From positions 1,364,001 to 1,428,000 of the forward strand of contig NZ_CP109190.1 of the NCBI RefSeq assembly GCF_041438805.1: DNA of 64,000 bases. Direction: 5' to 3'. The number at the start of each line of letters is the position of its first letter. The stretch's first letter is position 1. Of the stretch, positions 28,678 to 37,214 are shown piece after piece. Below the pieces are notes generated by a model that made no database searches, was not told where the DNA came from, and worked only from the letters and a program-made list of their open reading frames with translations. The stretch is from Streptomyces sp. NBC_01707 (GTDB lineage: Bacteria > Actinomycetota > Actinomycetes > Streptomycetales > Streptomycetaceae). A program made the translations under genes and the position numbers.

Positions 28678-30525
28678 TCAGCTGTCCTTGCGGAGGGCGT
28701 GGGCGAGAAGGTCGAGGAAGGAGCGGTTGATGAGGCTCGACTCGGCGGGCCTGAGCGGTCGCCGGGACAGCATCGCGGCCTGCCCGTAGAGTGCTTCGGC
28801 ACTGGTGCGGGCCAGCTCGGGCTCGTCGATGGCGACGGCGGTGCGGACCAACGGGTTGAGCTGGTTGAGAATCAGCTGGGCCCGCGGTGCCTCCTGGCGC
28901 AGGGCGCCGAGGATGTCGCCCCACAGGCCGCCCTCCTGCTCACGGGCGAGCTGGGAACGGGTGCGCTCGTGCCGGGCCTCCCGGCTGTCCACCAGGAGGG
29001 CAGGAGCGGAGGCGGGCTGGAAGGTGCGCAGCGCGACGTCGCAGTCGAAGACGGCGAGGACGTCACGGGCCAGGGCGAGGTATCCCGCGGCGGCCAGTTC
29101 CGTCTCCCGGTCCACGGGGTCGAGGTGGGCGGTGAGGGTCGCCGGGTCGAGGTCGGCGACACTGGCCTCGGGCCTGATCTCGGGCAGCCGGTGGACCAGT
29201 TCGCGGTCGTAGGTGTAGCCGCCGTTGACGACGCCGAGCCCGGCGGCCGAGGCGATCGCCGCGACCTGGCGGAACTCCTCCACGCTGGACGTCACGAGCA
29301 CGGTGCGGTGGGTGCGCGCGAACTCGTCGAGCGTGGTGTGCCCGTCGGTGGTCTCGAACGGGAGCCAGGGCAGCAGCATCCGCAGGATCTCGTCGTCGTG
29401 CACCGCGAGCGACTTCACGGCCAGGTGGTGGGCCTGGAGGAAGCGCGCGAGCAGGTCCGGGTCGCTGGCGGCGGCCCGGGCGATCCACTCGCGCAACCGC
29501 TCGGCAAGGGCTTCGCGGACGGCGGCGAGAGTGTCGTCCTCGTACAGCGACTCACGCGACGCCGTCGGGCGCAGGCTCTCGGCGTCGACGACGCAGCGGA
29601 CGAAGAAGGCCCACTCGGGCAGAATCTCCTCGGCCTGCTCGGACAGCAACATGCCTTTGACGTGCACGCGGTGGCCATGACGGCGCCCGGGAGGCACCGT
29701 CTCGGGCAGCACGCACGCGATGCCCTTCAGACCCACGGCCGGCAGGTCCAGCTCGATGGTGTCCAGCGGCGTGAACCCGAGGACCTCCTCGCCGTAGGCG
29801 GCCAGCGCACGGGATCGGGCTCCCGGCGTGGGGTACGTACGCGACCAGGGTGCCGGCTCAGGGTTGATGGACGCGCCCGGGCCGCCCGTGCCGTCGTCGA
29901 AGGTCACCGGGTGGCGCAGCAGGGAGCCGAAGTGCCGGGCCAGCGCGTGCACCTGCGCCGGACGGGTCCATTCGCCCACGTCGGCGCGCGGCGTCAGCGT
30001 GACGGTGGTGCCGGGCCGGGGGCGGGCGGAGGCGGGCAGGGTGCGGACGGTGTAGCTGCCGTCGCCGTGTCCCCGCCACTCCACGGCGGGGACGTCGGGC
30101 GTCCGGGCGGACCGGCTCAGGACGTGGATCTCGTCGGCGACGAGGAAGCAGGAGAGCAGGCCGATGCCGAACTGGCCGATGAAGTCGGCGCGTTGTTCGG
30201 CGATCCGCTCGGCGCGCTTACTGCTGCGGCCGATCGTGGCGAGGAAGGTGTGCACGTCGGCCTCGGTGAGACCGACGCCGTCGTCCTCGACGCGTACCAC
30301 CGAACCGTCGGCGTACAGGCGAATGCCGAAGGCGTCGCCGGGTGCGGCAGGTTCGAGGGCGTGCCGGGCGGTCAGCGCGTCCACCGCGTTCTGCATCAAT
30401 TCACGCAGGTAGACACGAGGGCTGGAGTAGAGGTGGTGGGAGAGGAGGTCGACGAGTCCGCGCAGATCCACCTGGAAGGTGCGGTCGGCGTCGGCCGGGT
30501 CGACGGCGGTGTCGGGCAGTGTCAT
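28678..30525 (-). CDS. HSP90-family ATPase (divergent HtpG)
   Basis: Predicted cytosolic chaperone ATPase of 615 residues. The GHKL nucleotide site is intact: YLRELMQNAVDALTARH (Glu and Asn near residues 41-45), VRVEDDGVGLTEADV (Asp near residue 82) and FIGQFGIGLLSCFLVADEI. The middle domain keeps the arginine segment RPTASRESLYEDD that contacts ATP in HSP90s. The C-terminal third is poorly like classical HtpG, and the protein ends in HALRKDS with no MEEVD-type tail. It lies between two helical-protein genes, 63 bases after the upstream gene and two bases before the downstream one. A weak ribosome binding site suggests coupling. It is probably a specialised paralogue rather than the housekeeping HtpG (inference). 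Confidence 0.93.
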   Translation of the reverse strand: MTLPDTAVDPADADRTFQVDLRGLVDLLSHHLYSSPRVYLRELMQNAVDALTARHALEPAAPGDAFGIRLYADGSVVRVEDDGVGLTEADVHTFLATIGRSSKRAERIAEQRADFIGQFGIGLLSCFLVADEIHVLSRSARTPDVPAVEWRGHGDGSYTVRTLPASARPRPGTTVTLTPRADVGEWTRPAQVHALARHFGSLLRHPVTFDDGTGGPGASINPEPAPWSRTYPTPGARSRALAAYGEEVLGFTPLDTIELDLPAVGLKGIACVLPETVPPGRRHGHRVHVKGMLLSEQAEEILPEWAFFVRCVVDAESLRPTASRESLYEDDTLAAVREALAERLREWIARAAASDPDLLARFLQAHHLAVKSLAVHDDEILRMLLPWLPFETTDGHTTLDEFARTHRTVLVTSSVEEFRQVAAIASAAGLGVVNGGYTYDRELVHRLPEIRPEASVADLDPATLTAHLDPVDRETELAAAGYLALARDVLAVFDCDVALRTFQPASAPALLVDSREARHERTRSQLAREQEGGLWGDILGALRQEAPRAQLILNQLNPLVRTAVAIDEPELARTSAEALYGQAAMLSRRPLRPAESSLINRSFLDLLAHALRKDS

Positions 30526-30588
30526 CGGGCAGTCCGGAGTGGGAGAGGCGACGGGTGGCGGACGGGCGGCGCCGGGGCCGGCGAGTGC

Positions 30589-31575
30589 TCAGGCACGGCG
30601 GTGGTGGCGGGCGAACTGCTTCTCGGGCTCCGCGAAGTAGGTCCAAGGCCACTTGGTGTAGGCACCGTCCAGCGTGTGGAAGACGCGCCGGACTGTGTGG
30701 CGCTCACCGGCCAGCGACAGGGCCATGGCGAACATGTTGAAGTCGTGCTGCCAGCCCGGGCGCCGCAGATAGGCGGGATGAAGGATGCTGTGGTCCGCCG
30801 CCTCCCGCAACTCCGCCTGGATCCCCGGGGTTTCGAGGCGGTCCCCGCGCTCCGACTCGACCCACTCCTCGATGTACGCCATGGCGATGACGCAGCCGAG
30901 ACGGTGCCCCTGCGGGGCGCGGGCCAACGCGTCCTGGGCGAACTGCAGGGACTGCCCCGGCTCACCGCCCCAACGCGGCTGCAACTGCGACAGCCACTCG
31001 ACATGGGTCTCCAGGTCCAGTGGGTCGCGGCGCAGGGCGGCGTCGCGCCTGGTCTCGTTGATGACCGGGCCCAGCGACATGCCGCGACCGGAGGTGAGGA
31101 GGCGGCGCCACGGCGTCACCCATTCCGGCCGCAACGCGGCGGCCTCGAGCAGCTGCTCCTCGGCGATGCGGAGCCGATCGTGGAAGACCCGCCACTGCTC
31201 CTGCGTGACGTTCACCGCGCGCTCGGCGGTGCGGGCCTCCCAGCCCCAGCTGATGTGGCGCGTCCCGGATATCAGCAGGGCGGTCGCCCGGTGTTCCTTG
31301 TCCTCCTCGACGGCCCGGCCGATCCAGTCCTGTACACCGTCCAAGTCGGCGAGCTCGCCCAGGACCTGATGGTCGCGGCCGAGATCGAAGGGGGCCAGCG
31401 CCTCCTTGACCGCCGTCCAGTCACCCGCGTCGGCCGCCTCCATCAGTGCGAGCACCCTCGTGTCCCCGAGCGCGCGCAGCGTGTACATCCCGTTCTTCTG
31501 CCTGCGTGGGACGGGAAGGGCGTGCGGATCCGACGTCGGTACCTCCGCACTCCTCCTGAACAGCTTGCCCAACAT
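30589..31575 (-). CDS. Hypothetical helical protein, first gene of the HSP90 operon
   Basis: Predicted soluble protein of 328 residues. ATG 31573-31575 follows GGGAGGG at good spacing, so longer upstream extensions are not needed. It begins MLGKLFRRSAEVPTSDPHAL and is largely alpha-helical with TPR-like pairs, such as HRATALLISGTRHISWGWEA, LRIAEEQLLEAAALRPEWVT and MALSLAGERHTVRRVFHTLD. Tryptophan is frequent. No catalytic motif, signal peptide or membrane span is visible. Its position at the head of a three-gene operon with an HSP90 and a large TPR protein suggests a role with that chaperone, either as client or as cofactor. I do not recognise a named family. Confidence 0.8.
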   Translation of the reverse strand: MLGKLFRRSAEVPTSDPHALPVPRRQKNGMYTLRALGDTRVLALMEAADAGDWTAVKEALAPFDLGRDHQVLGELADLDGVQDWIGRAVEEDKEHRATALLISGTRHISWGWEARTAERAVNVTQEQWRVFHDRLRIAEEQLLEAAALRPEWVTPWRRLLTSGRGMSLGPVINETRRDAALRRDPLDLETHVEWLSQLQPRWGGEPGQSLQFAQDALARAPQGHRLGCVIAMAYIEEWVESERGDRLETPGIQAELREAADHSILHPAYLRRPGWQHDFNMFAMALSLAGERHTVRRVFHTLDGAYTKWPWTYFAEPEKQFARHHRRA

Positions 31576-32141
31576 GCCGCGCCCTCCCCTGGTCCCGCGT
31601 GATCGTCCGGTGCAGCATAAGCGGCCCCACTGACACCACTTCCACAGGGTTTTCACCAACGCTTCACGGTGCCGGGCCCCATCACGCCCCCTCGCCCCTC
31701 CCGGTCCCCGCCGGCGCCTCTGCGACTCCGGCTCGTGAGCGAGCTGTTGTGGGCGTGGCGGCCGAGCACGTGGACGGGCCGCCAAGATCCGGACCAGTTG
31801 CGGCGCAACACCCCAGGATCGACGCGTCGGATCGTCATTCTTGCTGGTCGGAAGGGCGTTTCTCCTGTACCGCCAGCAGACGAAGAATCTACTGGTGTCG
31901 TACTCGCCGAAGGAGCTGGGCTTCTTCCGGACGAGGGACAAGGGCGCCTGGCCGGGGCAGATGTCCGTCAGGCGCCCCTTCTCGGCGCGCACCTAAGCGG
32001 AGAGTCGAAACACTCCCCTGCTCCCGATATCTCCTACCGCTGCCCCCACTTCCGACCAGCAGTTCCGGGGCACTTCGGAGCCGTCCGTCGCCGGAGACCG
32101 GTTGGTGGGACTGTGTTTATCGAACGTCGTATGCGCGGATG
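31576..32141. other. Intergenic stretch upstream of the HSP90 operon
   Basis: Some 565 bases without a supported gene. The first 100 bases should contain the operon promoter on the minus strand. I saw no convincing hairpin or palindrome and no family signature in either strand. Confidence 0.45.
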
Positions 32142-32144
32142 ACG

Positions 32145-32504
32145 GTCTGCGTGACCGCGTTGCCGTTGGGGCTCGTCGTCGGCGTCGAGCAGGCGGACGG
32201 CGGGTACTTCATGCCGCTGTTCGTCGTGACCGCTGAGGGAACGGCACTCGACGACGGGCTGCGGGAACAGATAGCTGCAGCCATCAGGCGTCGGCTGTCC
32301 CCGCGCCACGTGCCCGATGTGATCCTTCCGGTCCACGCCGTGCCACGTACGCTGACCGGTTAGAAGCTCGAGGTGCCCGTCAAGCGCATCCTGCAGGGTG
32401 CGCGCGTCGCCGACGTCAGCAGCGAGGGGGCCGTCACCCACTTCGAGATGCTTCGCTGGTTCGCCGATTTCGCGGCACGCGGAGCCGCGGACGTGGGGTC
32501 GTAG
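32145..32504 (+). pseudogene. C-terminal remnant of acetoacetyl-CoA synthetase
   Basis: The frame reads GGYFMPLFVVTAEGTALDDG, IAAAIRRRLSPRHVPDVILP and HAVPRTLTG, then a TAG at 32361-32363, then KLEVPVKRILQGARVADVSS and FADFAARGAADVGS to TAG 32504. This is the acetoacetate-CoA ligase C-terminal domain, where the family has TLSGKKLEVPVKRI. The TAG replaces the first Lys of GKK, the catalytic-lysine region of this superfamily. No upstream adenylation domain is present, so the fragment is dead twice over. Confidence 0.85.
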
Positions 32505-32752
32505 ACGGTCCGCACGCAGCGGCTCCGGAGCCGGTTCAGCACGCGTGGTCACGCGACCCGACAGGGAGTGCACGGGATCCTGAGGACTGCGACAGATCCC
32601 CTCGGCGTCGCGGCCGGTCACTTCGTACACGTCTTTCCGGCCTCGCCCGCACCTGAACCGGACGGGCCCGTGAGCAGGAGGCACTTGCACAGGCCATTCG
32701 ACCGCTGGGCTACGTCGGCGACGAATGGCCTTCGGGCCGACGGCCCGGATGT

Positions 32753-34234
32753 TCAGCCCCTGGACTTCGTCTCGATCCGCGTCCGTTCCTCCGCGTCCGC
32801 GTCGAAGCCGACCGGCTCCCAGCGCTTCGCCAGCAATGCGATCAGGCCGAGGACGGGGGCGGCGAGGATGACCCAGTAGACGTGTGTACCGAGGCCGCTG
32901 CTGAGGATGGGGAAGAAGAACAGCGTCAGCGTCGAACCGAGGCGCAGCACGGCCTGGTTGAAGCCGATGCTGACGCCGCGCATCGACGTCGGGAAACCCA
33001 GCGAGGCGTAGCTCATGATGTGCGCGCCGGGCCCGAATCCCTGGGCGAACATGAACGCGCCGAGCATCAGGATGCCCGCCGTGACGACAGCCGTTCCGGA
33101 CGGGTCTCCGATGAGACCGAGCGCCGTGATGGCGACGAACTGGATCGCGAAGCCCAGGGTCATCATCGGCCAGGCGCCGCGGGTCGACGCCCAACGGATG
33201 CCGAGCAGCCCACCGGTCAGCGCGAAGACGAGGTTCAGCGCGAAGGAGGATGCGATCGTGGTCAGCGGGCCCTGGGTCATCAGCGTGGCGATGATGATCG
33301 GCAGCCCGAACGCGACCGCGTTGTAGCCGAAGGTCTCCGCCAGACCGACCGACACCGACTGGATCGTGCGCGTGCGGTACGGAGGGGTGAAGAGCCGTGC
33401 GTATGCGGCGAGTCCGGGCCGGGCCTGGCGGGGCGTCGTCGCGGGCGCGTCGTCGGCGACGCGCGCGTCCACGCCGTACGACTGCCGCAGGATCCTCGCC
33501 GCGCCTTCCAGGTCGCCTTGGTCTGCGGCCCAGGTCGGGGACTCGTTCATATAGCGCCGACGCAGCAGCAGCACCAGCAGCGCGGGTATCGCGCCGAAGC
33601 CGACGGTGAACCGCCACAGCCAGCCCAACTGGGCGTCCGGCAGGAAGAAGTACAGCAGCATGATCACCAGGTAGCAGCCGCTGGTCGCGGTGTACCAGGC
33701 GGGTGACCAGGCAGCCGTGCGTGAGCCCTTGCTGCCCTTGCCGCGCAGCCGGGAGAACTCGGCGAGGAACGCGATCGCGACCGGGATGTCCATGCCGACG
33801 CCGATGCCCATCACGAAGCGCGCGGCGATCAGCGTCCAGACGTCCTGCGCCACCGCGCACACCAGCGCGGTGGCGACGAAGAAGAGCATGTTGGCCATGA
33901 AGACCCGGTAGCGGCCGATCCGGTCCACCAGCCAGCCGCCGACGAGCGCGCCGAGGAGCGAACCGACGCTGATCGAGGCGGTGACCGTGCCCGCCATGGT
34001 GGAGCTGAGGCCGAACTGTTCCGTGATGTCGGGCAGCCCGTAGGCGAGGGAACTCAGGTCGTAGGCGTCGAGGAAGATGCCGCCGAGCGCGATGATCACG
34101 ATCATCTTGGCGTGACGGCCGCTTGCCGTGCCGGAGTTGACCAGATCCGAGACGTCGGCCGCGGAGCGGATCAGTACTGTGCCCGACGTCGTCACCGGGG
34201 GTGTGCTGGCGGACAGGGAGGAGGTGGAGCTCAC
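32753..34234 (-). CDS. MFS transporter, sugar/metabolite:proton symporter type
   Basis: Twelve-span inner-membrane secondary transporter of 493 residues. GTG 34232-34234 is chosen because GGAAGG precedes it and because longer forms would add a non-hydrophobic leader. Landmarks are ALVGGWLVDRIGRYRVFMAN (the MFS loop 2-3 GG..DR.GR), ARFVMGIGVGMDIPVAIAFL and AEFSRLRGKGSKG. SMRGVSIGFNQAVLRLGSTL lies near residue 420. The pattern fits the SP/AAHS-type group, which imports sugars or organic acids. The gene has no operon partner on its strand, and the substrate cannot be assigned. Confidence 0.92.
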   Translation of the reverse strand: MSSTSSLSASTPPVTTSGTVLIRSAADVSDLVNSGTASGRHAKMIVIIALGGIFLDAYDLSSLAYGLPDITEQFGLSSTMAGTVTASISVGSLLGALVGGWLVDRIGRYRVFMANMLFFVATALVCAVAQDVWTLIAARFVMGIGVGMDIPVAIAFLAEFSRLRGKGSKGSRTAAWSPAWYTATSGCYLVIMLLYFFLPDAQLGWLWRFTVGFGAIPALLVLLLRRRYMNESPTWAADQGDLEGAARILRQSYGVDARVADDAPATTPRQARPGLAAYARLFTPPYRTRTIQSVSVGLAETFGYNAVAFGLPIIIATLMTQGPLTTIASSFALNLVFALTGGLLGIRWASTRGAWPMMTLGFAIQFVAITALGLIGDPSGTAVVTAGILMLGAFMFAQGFGPGAHIMSYASLGFPTSMRGVSIGFNQAVLRLGSTLTLFFFPILSSGLGTHVYWVILAAPVLGLIALLAKRWEPVGFDADAEERTRIETKSRG

Positions 34235-34632
34235 GAGCGCCTTCCGGTGTGGTGCGGGGACGTACCGACGGATCGTATGCACCAGCCGGAATTCGATCGT
34301 CCGCCTGTCCGCATAGTGGTCACCGATATGGACATGATCACGAGCGGTGCACGGCCGACGACCCTGCGTCGGGTCGGATGCCGGGCTGCGCGAAGGGGTC
34401 CACGGCCAACTGCGGCCGAGCTCGGCTCCTTCCGGCCCGGCGGGCCGGCGGGCCGGGGTGTCCGCTCCTGGCGCAGGTGCCCGATCCACCCGTGGGGGTG
34501 AGCCGTCCCCCGTTCGGAGTCGAGCTCTCCTTCAGGATCCGCATGAGGGAGGTCTTACCGGTTCCGTCGGGGCCGGTGACCGGCAGGCGCACCTCTCCCT
34601 CCACCGCATCCTCCGCGATGCGGCGGGGCCGG
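34235..34632 (-). pseudogene. Scrap of an ABC-type ATPase
   Basis: Within this 400-base gap, the minus strand at about 34500-34600 reads EGEVRLPVTGPDGTGKTSLM then RILKESSTPNGGRLTPTGGS. This is a Walker A region of ABC (possibly ABC-F) type, P.G.GK(T/S)(S/T)L. No signature or Walker B motif follows, and the frame has no start. The rest of the gap carries nothing recognisable. Confidence 0.5.
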
Positions 34633-35121
34633 TCATGGCGTCCGGACGTCCGGGTGCGCCTCGCGCCAAGCGGCCATCGCGCGATCCCAGTCGTCACCGG
34701 CCAGCGCGGTGAGCGAGGCGGGGAACAGGCCGTCCTCCTCCTTGGCGATGTGACGGTGCAGTTCGTCCACGGCGTCGAGGAACCTCCGACGGTCGTCCCT
34801 GTCGACGAGATCCGCCGTGTCCAGAAACCGGTCCAGGTCGCGGTGCTCGCGCTCCAGGTCCTCGATGTACCCCGTGTACTCGTCGTCCTGGCGCATCACC
34901 GCGAAGAGGCCGTTCTCCTCGCCCCGCCAGTGCGCCCGCAGCACCGTGGTCAGGTCTCGCAGCAGCCCCTGGGCGGCGCCGATGTCACCCCGCTTCAGGG
35001 CCCGTACGGCGCCACCCGCCAGATCGGTCGCGCTCTCGTGCTCGGCGATGAAGTCCTCGATGAGGGAAATCTCGCGGCAACCGCAGTAATGGCACACCTC
35101 GGAGCCTCCAGGATCGGACAT
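34633..35121 (-). CDS. Hemerythrin HHE domain protein
   Basis: Small cytosolic protein of 162 residues with a four-helix bundle that probably binds a di-iron centre for sensing or buffering oxygen, nitric oxide or iron. The expected ligands are visible: EDFIAEHE (residues 22-29), LRAHWRGEENGLFAVM (H-x3-E, about 63-68), LEREHRDLDRFL and ELHRHIAKEEDGLFP (H-x4-E, about 125-130). A CHYCGC cluster stands at residues 10-15, a recurrent feature of the actinobacterial members. It appears monocistronic. Confidence 0.92.
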   Translation of the reverse strand: MSDPGGSEVCHYCGCREISLIEDFIAEHESATDLAGGAVRALKRGDIGAAQGLLRDLTTVLRAHWRGEENGLFAVMRQDDEYTGYIEDLEREHRDLDRFLDTADLVDRDDRRRFLDAVDELHRHIAKEEDGLFPASLTALAGDDWDRAMAAWREAHPDVRTP

Positions 35122-35442
35122 CGCGCACCCCCGCCGCCGACCACGGCAAGGCGGCGCAGCGTGACGGCCACCCGGGAGGCCTCATGCGACGACCATAGGC
35201 GGGCACGTTCCCGCCCGCGCGAGGCGAGCGTCCGGACGGGTGGCCACACTCGTCGGCGCCCCTCCGTGGGGGTGAGCACGTCGGGGCGGATCGACTCGGC
35301 GCACTCGCCGAGCGCCTTGCAGCGCAGGACGGTGGGCGCCATGTCGTCGGCGACGGTCCGGGGCCGGCGCCGTCGTACTCACGGCCCAGGAGTCGGCCCG
35401 GGCCCGCGCGCGTGCGCCGGTCCGGGCCGGACGGACGTCGGA
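35122..35442. other. Intergenic stretch, nothing recognised
   Basis: A 320-base gap between the chitinase stop and the hemerythrin start, both on the minus strand. It should contain the hemerythrin promoter. I saw no clear terminator, palindrome or small gene. Confidence 0.4.
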
Positions 35443-36663
35443 TCAGCAGGCGCCGAGGTCCTGCCAGACTCCCCATTCACCCGTGGTGCCGGGCGTCTCG
35501 TTCTGCGTCCACCACTTGGCCTTCCACGTGTGGCCCCCGTACGAGACGGTGTTGTCGGCCGTGTAGACGGCGCTGCTGCTCCACGCGGCCGCGGTGCAAC
35601 TGCCGCCCGGAGGGGGTGTGGTCGGAGGGGTGGTCGTGGGCGGGGTGACTCCGGCGAACTTCACCGCATACTTCGCGAAGTCCCAGTCCGACTGGGCCAC
35701 GCTGCTGCACGTGCCGGAGGTCTGGCCGTTGTTGTCGGGCGGGGTGCACTGGCGGTCGCGGTTGAGGGACCAGAAGGTGAAGCGGTCCATGTGATGGCTG
35801 GTGGCATAGTCCAGCACGGTCTGGAAGTCGGCCTGCCTGAAGTACTCCCCGGTGTCACTGCGACCGTTCATGCCCGAGAAGCCCTCGTGCGCGTACGCGG
35901 TGGCCGCGTCCCAGCCGAAGGTGGACTGCAGGACGGAGTTGAAGTTGGTCAGGGCACTCGTCTGCGCGGCCGACCCGTTGAACCCGCCGTCGAAGGGCAT
36001 GATGGAGAAGTTGTTCGGCGTGAAGCCCTGCGACTTGGCCTCGTTGAGCATCTGCTTGCCGAACCAGCCGGTGCCGTCGGCCGTTCCCGCGGTGGTGACC
36101 GAGACGTAGAGGCCCGGGTTGTTCTGCTGGAGAATCTTGGCGGCGCCGATCTCGTGGGCGACGGCGGCCGCGTTCTCGTACTCCGGCTCCTCCAGGTCGA
36201 AGTCGATGGCCTTCAACTGGTACTTGGTGATGACCTGTTGGTAGGCCGCCGCGGTGGACGCCGCGTCGGAGCAGGCCTGGCCGAGTTTCGTACCCCCGTA
36301 CCCGCCGATGGAGACCGACACGTCACCGCCCTTGGCGCGGATCGCGCTGATGACGGATGCCACGGCGGTGTCGGACGAGACCGGCGACGTACCGTCCCAG
36401 GTCGGGCTGCAACCGCCCCCGTTCGGAGCCAGGACGAACGCGAGCTGGAACGCCTTGAGGCCGGTGGCGTCCATGATGGCGCCCGCGTTCGGCGGGTTGT
36501 TGTCGTGCGGCATCAGATAGGGCGCGGCGGCGTACCACCGGTTGCTGAGCGCGTTGGCGTCGGCGGACGCACCCGAAGCCTGCTGCGCTGCGAAGGCACC
36601 GAGTCCTGCGGTGGCCAGCGCGGCGGTGGCGGCACCACAGAGCAAAGCGCGAAGACGCTTCAT
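35443..36663 (-). CDS. Secreted GH18 chitinase with C-terminal chitin-binding domain
   Basis: Extracellular hydrolase of chitin, 406 residues. The Sec signal peptide begins MKRLRALLCGAATAALATAG and is cleaved near residue 32. The GH18 barrel shows VSVSIGGYGG (the SxGG strand) and AIDFDLEEPE, which supplies the DxDxE catalytic motif near residue 150. FSIMPFDGGFNG and FTFWSLNRDRQC are also present. A Thr/Pro linker (TTTPPTTPPPGG) leads to a C-terminal CBM5/12 of about 50 residues with AKWWTQNETPG. AGGAG lies five bases before the ATG. A DasR-like dre site lies upstream, as expected for chitin-regulon genes. It is divergent from the GH92 mannosidase gene. Confidence 0.95.
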   Translation of the reverse strand: MKRLRALLCGAATAALATAGLGAFAAQQASGASADANALSNRWYAAAPYLMPHDNNPPNAGAIMDATGLKAFQLAFVLAPNGGGCSPTWDGTSPVSSDTAVASVISAIRAKGGDVSVSIGGYGGTKLGQACSDAASTAAAYQQVITKYQLKAIDFDLEEPEYENAAAVAHEIGAAKILQQNNPGLYVSVTTAGTADGTGWFGKQMLNEAKSQGFTPNNFSIMPFDGGFNGSAAQTSALTNFNSVLQSTFGWDAATAYAHEGFSGMNGRSDTGEYFRQADFQTVLDYATSHHMDRFTFWSLNRDRQCTPPDNNGQTSGTCSSVAQSDWDFAKYAVKFAGVTPPTTTPPTTPPPGGSCTAAAWSSSAVYTADNTVSYGGHTWKAKWWTQNETPGTTGEWGVWQDLGAC

Positions 36664-36693
36664 GGGGGACTCCTGTCGGGAGAAGGTGCCGCC

Positions 36694-36722
36694 AGAATCG
36701 AGGGTTGACGCAGGCACGTCAA
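36694..36722 (-). promoter_or_regulatory. Putative chitinase promoter
   Basis: On the minus strand TTGACG (complement of 36717-36722) and GATTCT (complement of 36694-36699) are 17 bases apart. The -35 is good and the -10 is poor. It lies about 30 bases before the start codon and abuts the dre-like element. Confidence 0.4.
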
Positions 36723-36725
36723 TGA

Positions 36726-36741
36726 GTTGGCCTAGACCATT
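36726..36741. promoter_or_regulatory. DasR-responsive-element-like palindrome
   Basis: GTTGGCCTAGACCATT matches 12 of 16 positions of the dre consensus (A[C/G]TGGTCTAGACCA[C/G]T), including the central CTAG. It sits just upstream of the chitinase -35. DasR, the N-acetylglucosamine-responsive GntR regulator, controls chitinases through such sites in Streptomyces. Its role here is inferred. Confidence 0.6.
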
Positions 36742-37214
36742 GCGGTTTCTTGAAGATTGACACACCGGGAGGGCGGACCGCCGAGGACGCGGCCGGCAGA
36801 ACGGCCGGCCCGACCACGGAGTTCAAGTCGGCCGAGCTCGCTCGGACTCGCCGACGAGCGGTGAGCGGACCCCGAAGTGCCACCGCGCCCGCGGGGCACA
36901 GCCCGCCTCGAACGCGGACGCCTCGTCAAACACCGCATGGCCTGCACCGTTTGACCCATGACGTCGGTCGACCGGCCCCACCGACACCCGCAGCCTTCCT
37001 CGATGACGTGCGGGGACGGACCCGCTCCGGCGACCACGGCTCATGACCGACCCCGTCCGGACGGCCGGAGTTCGGGAATCCTTGACACCCCGGATCGGCA
37101 GGAGGAACATCCTCACGTCGCTGACAACGTTGTCGGAGCGGCGCCGTTCCGGAGTGGTCACGGCGCCCCGCTCCCACCGCGTTGACCGTCCGTCACACAT
37201 GAAGGGCAGGAACG
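36742..37214. other. Divergent region before the GH92 gene
   Basis: About 470 bases with no supported gene. It must contain the mannosidase promoter. AGGGCAGGA at about 37203-37211 is the likely ribosome binding site. No further motif is recognised. Confidence 0.45.

Noticed and set aside
25799..28789. A 996-codon open frame on the plus strand opposite the TPR gene
   Set aside because: It lies wholly antisense to a well-supported gene, has low-complexity Gly/Val/Arg/Ala sequence without family motifs, and is expected from third-position GC bias.
28663..31602. A 979-codon plus-strand open frame opposite the HSP90 gene
   Set aside because: It is the mirror of the HSP90 and upstream gene. HSP90 motifs on the minus strand are unambiguous.
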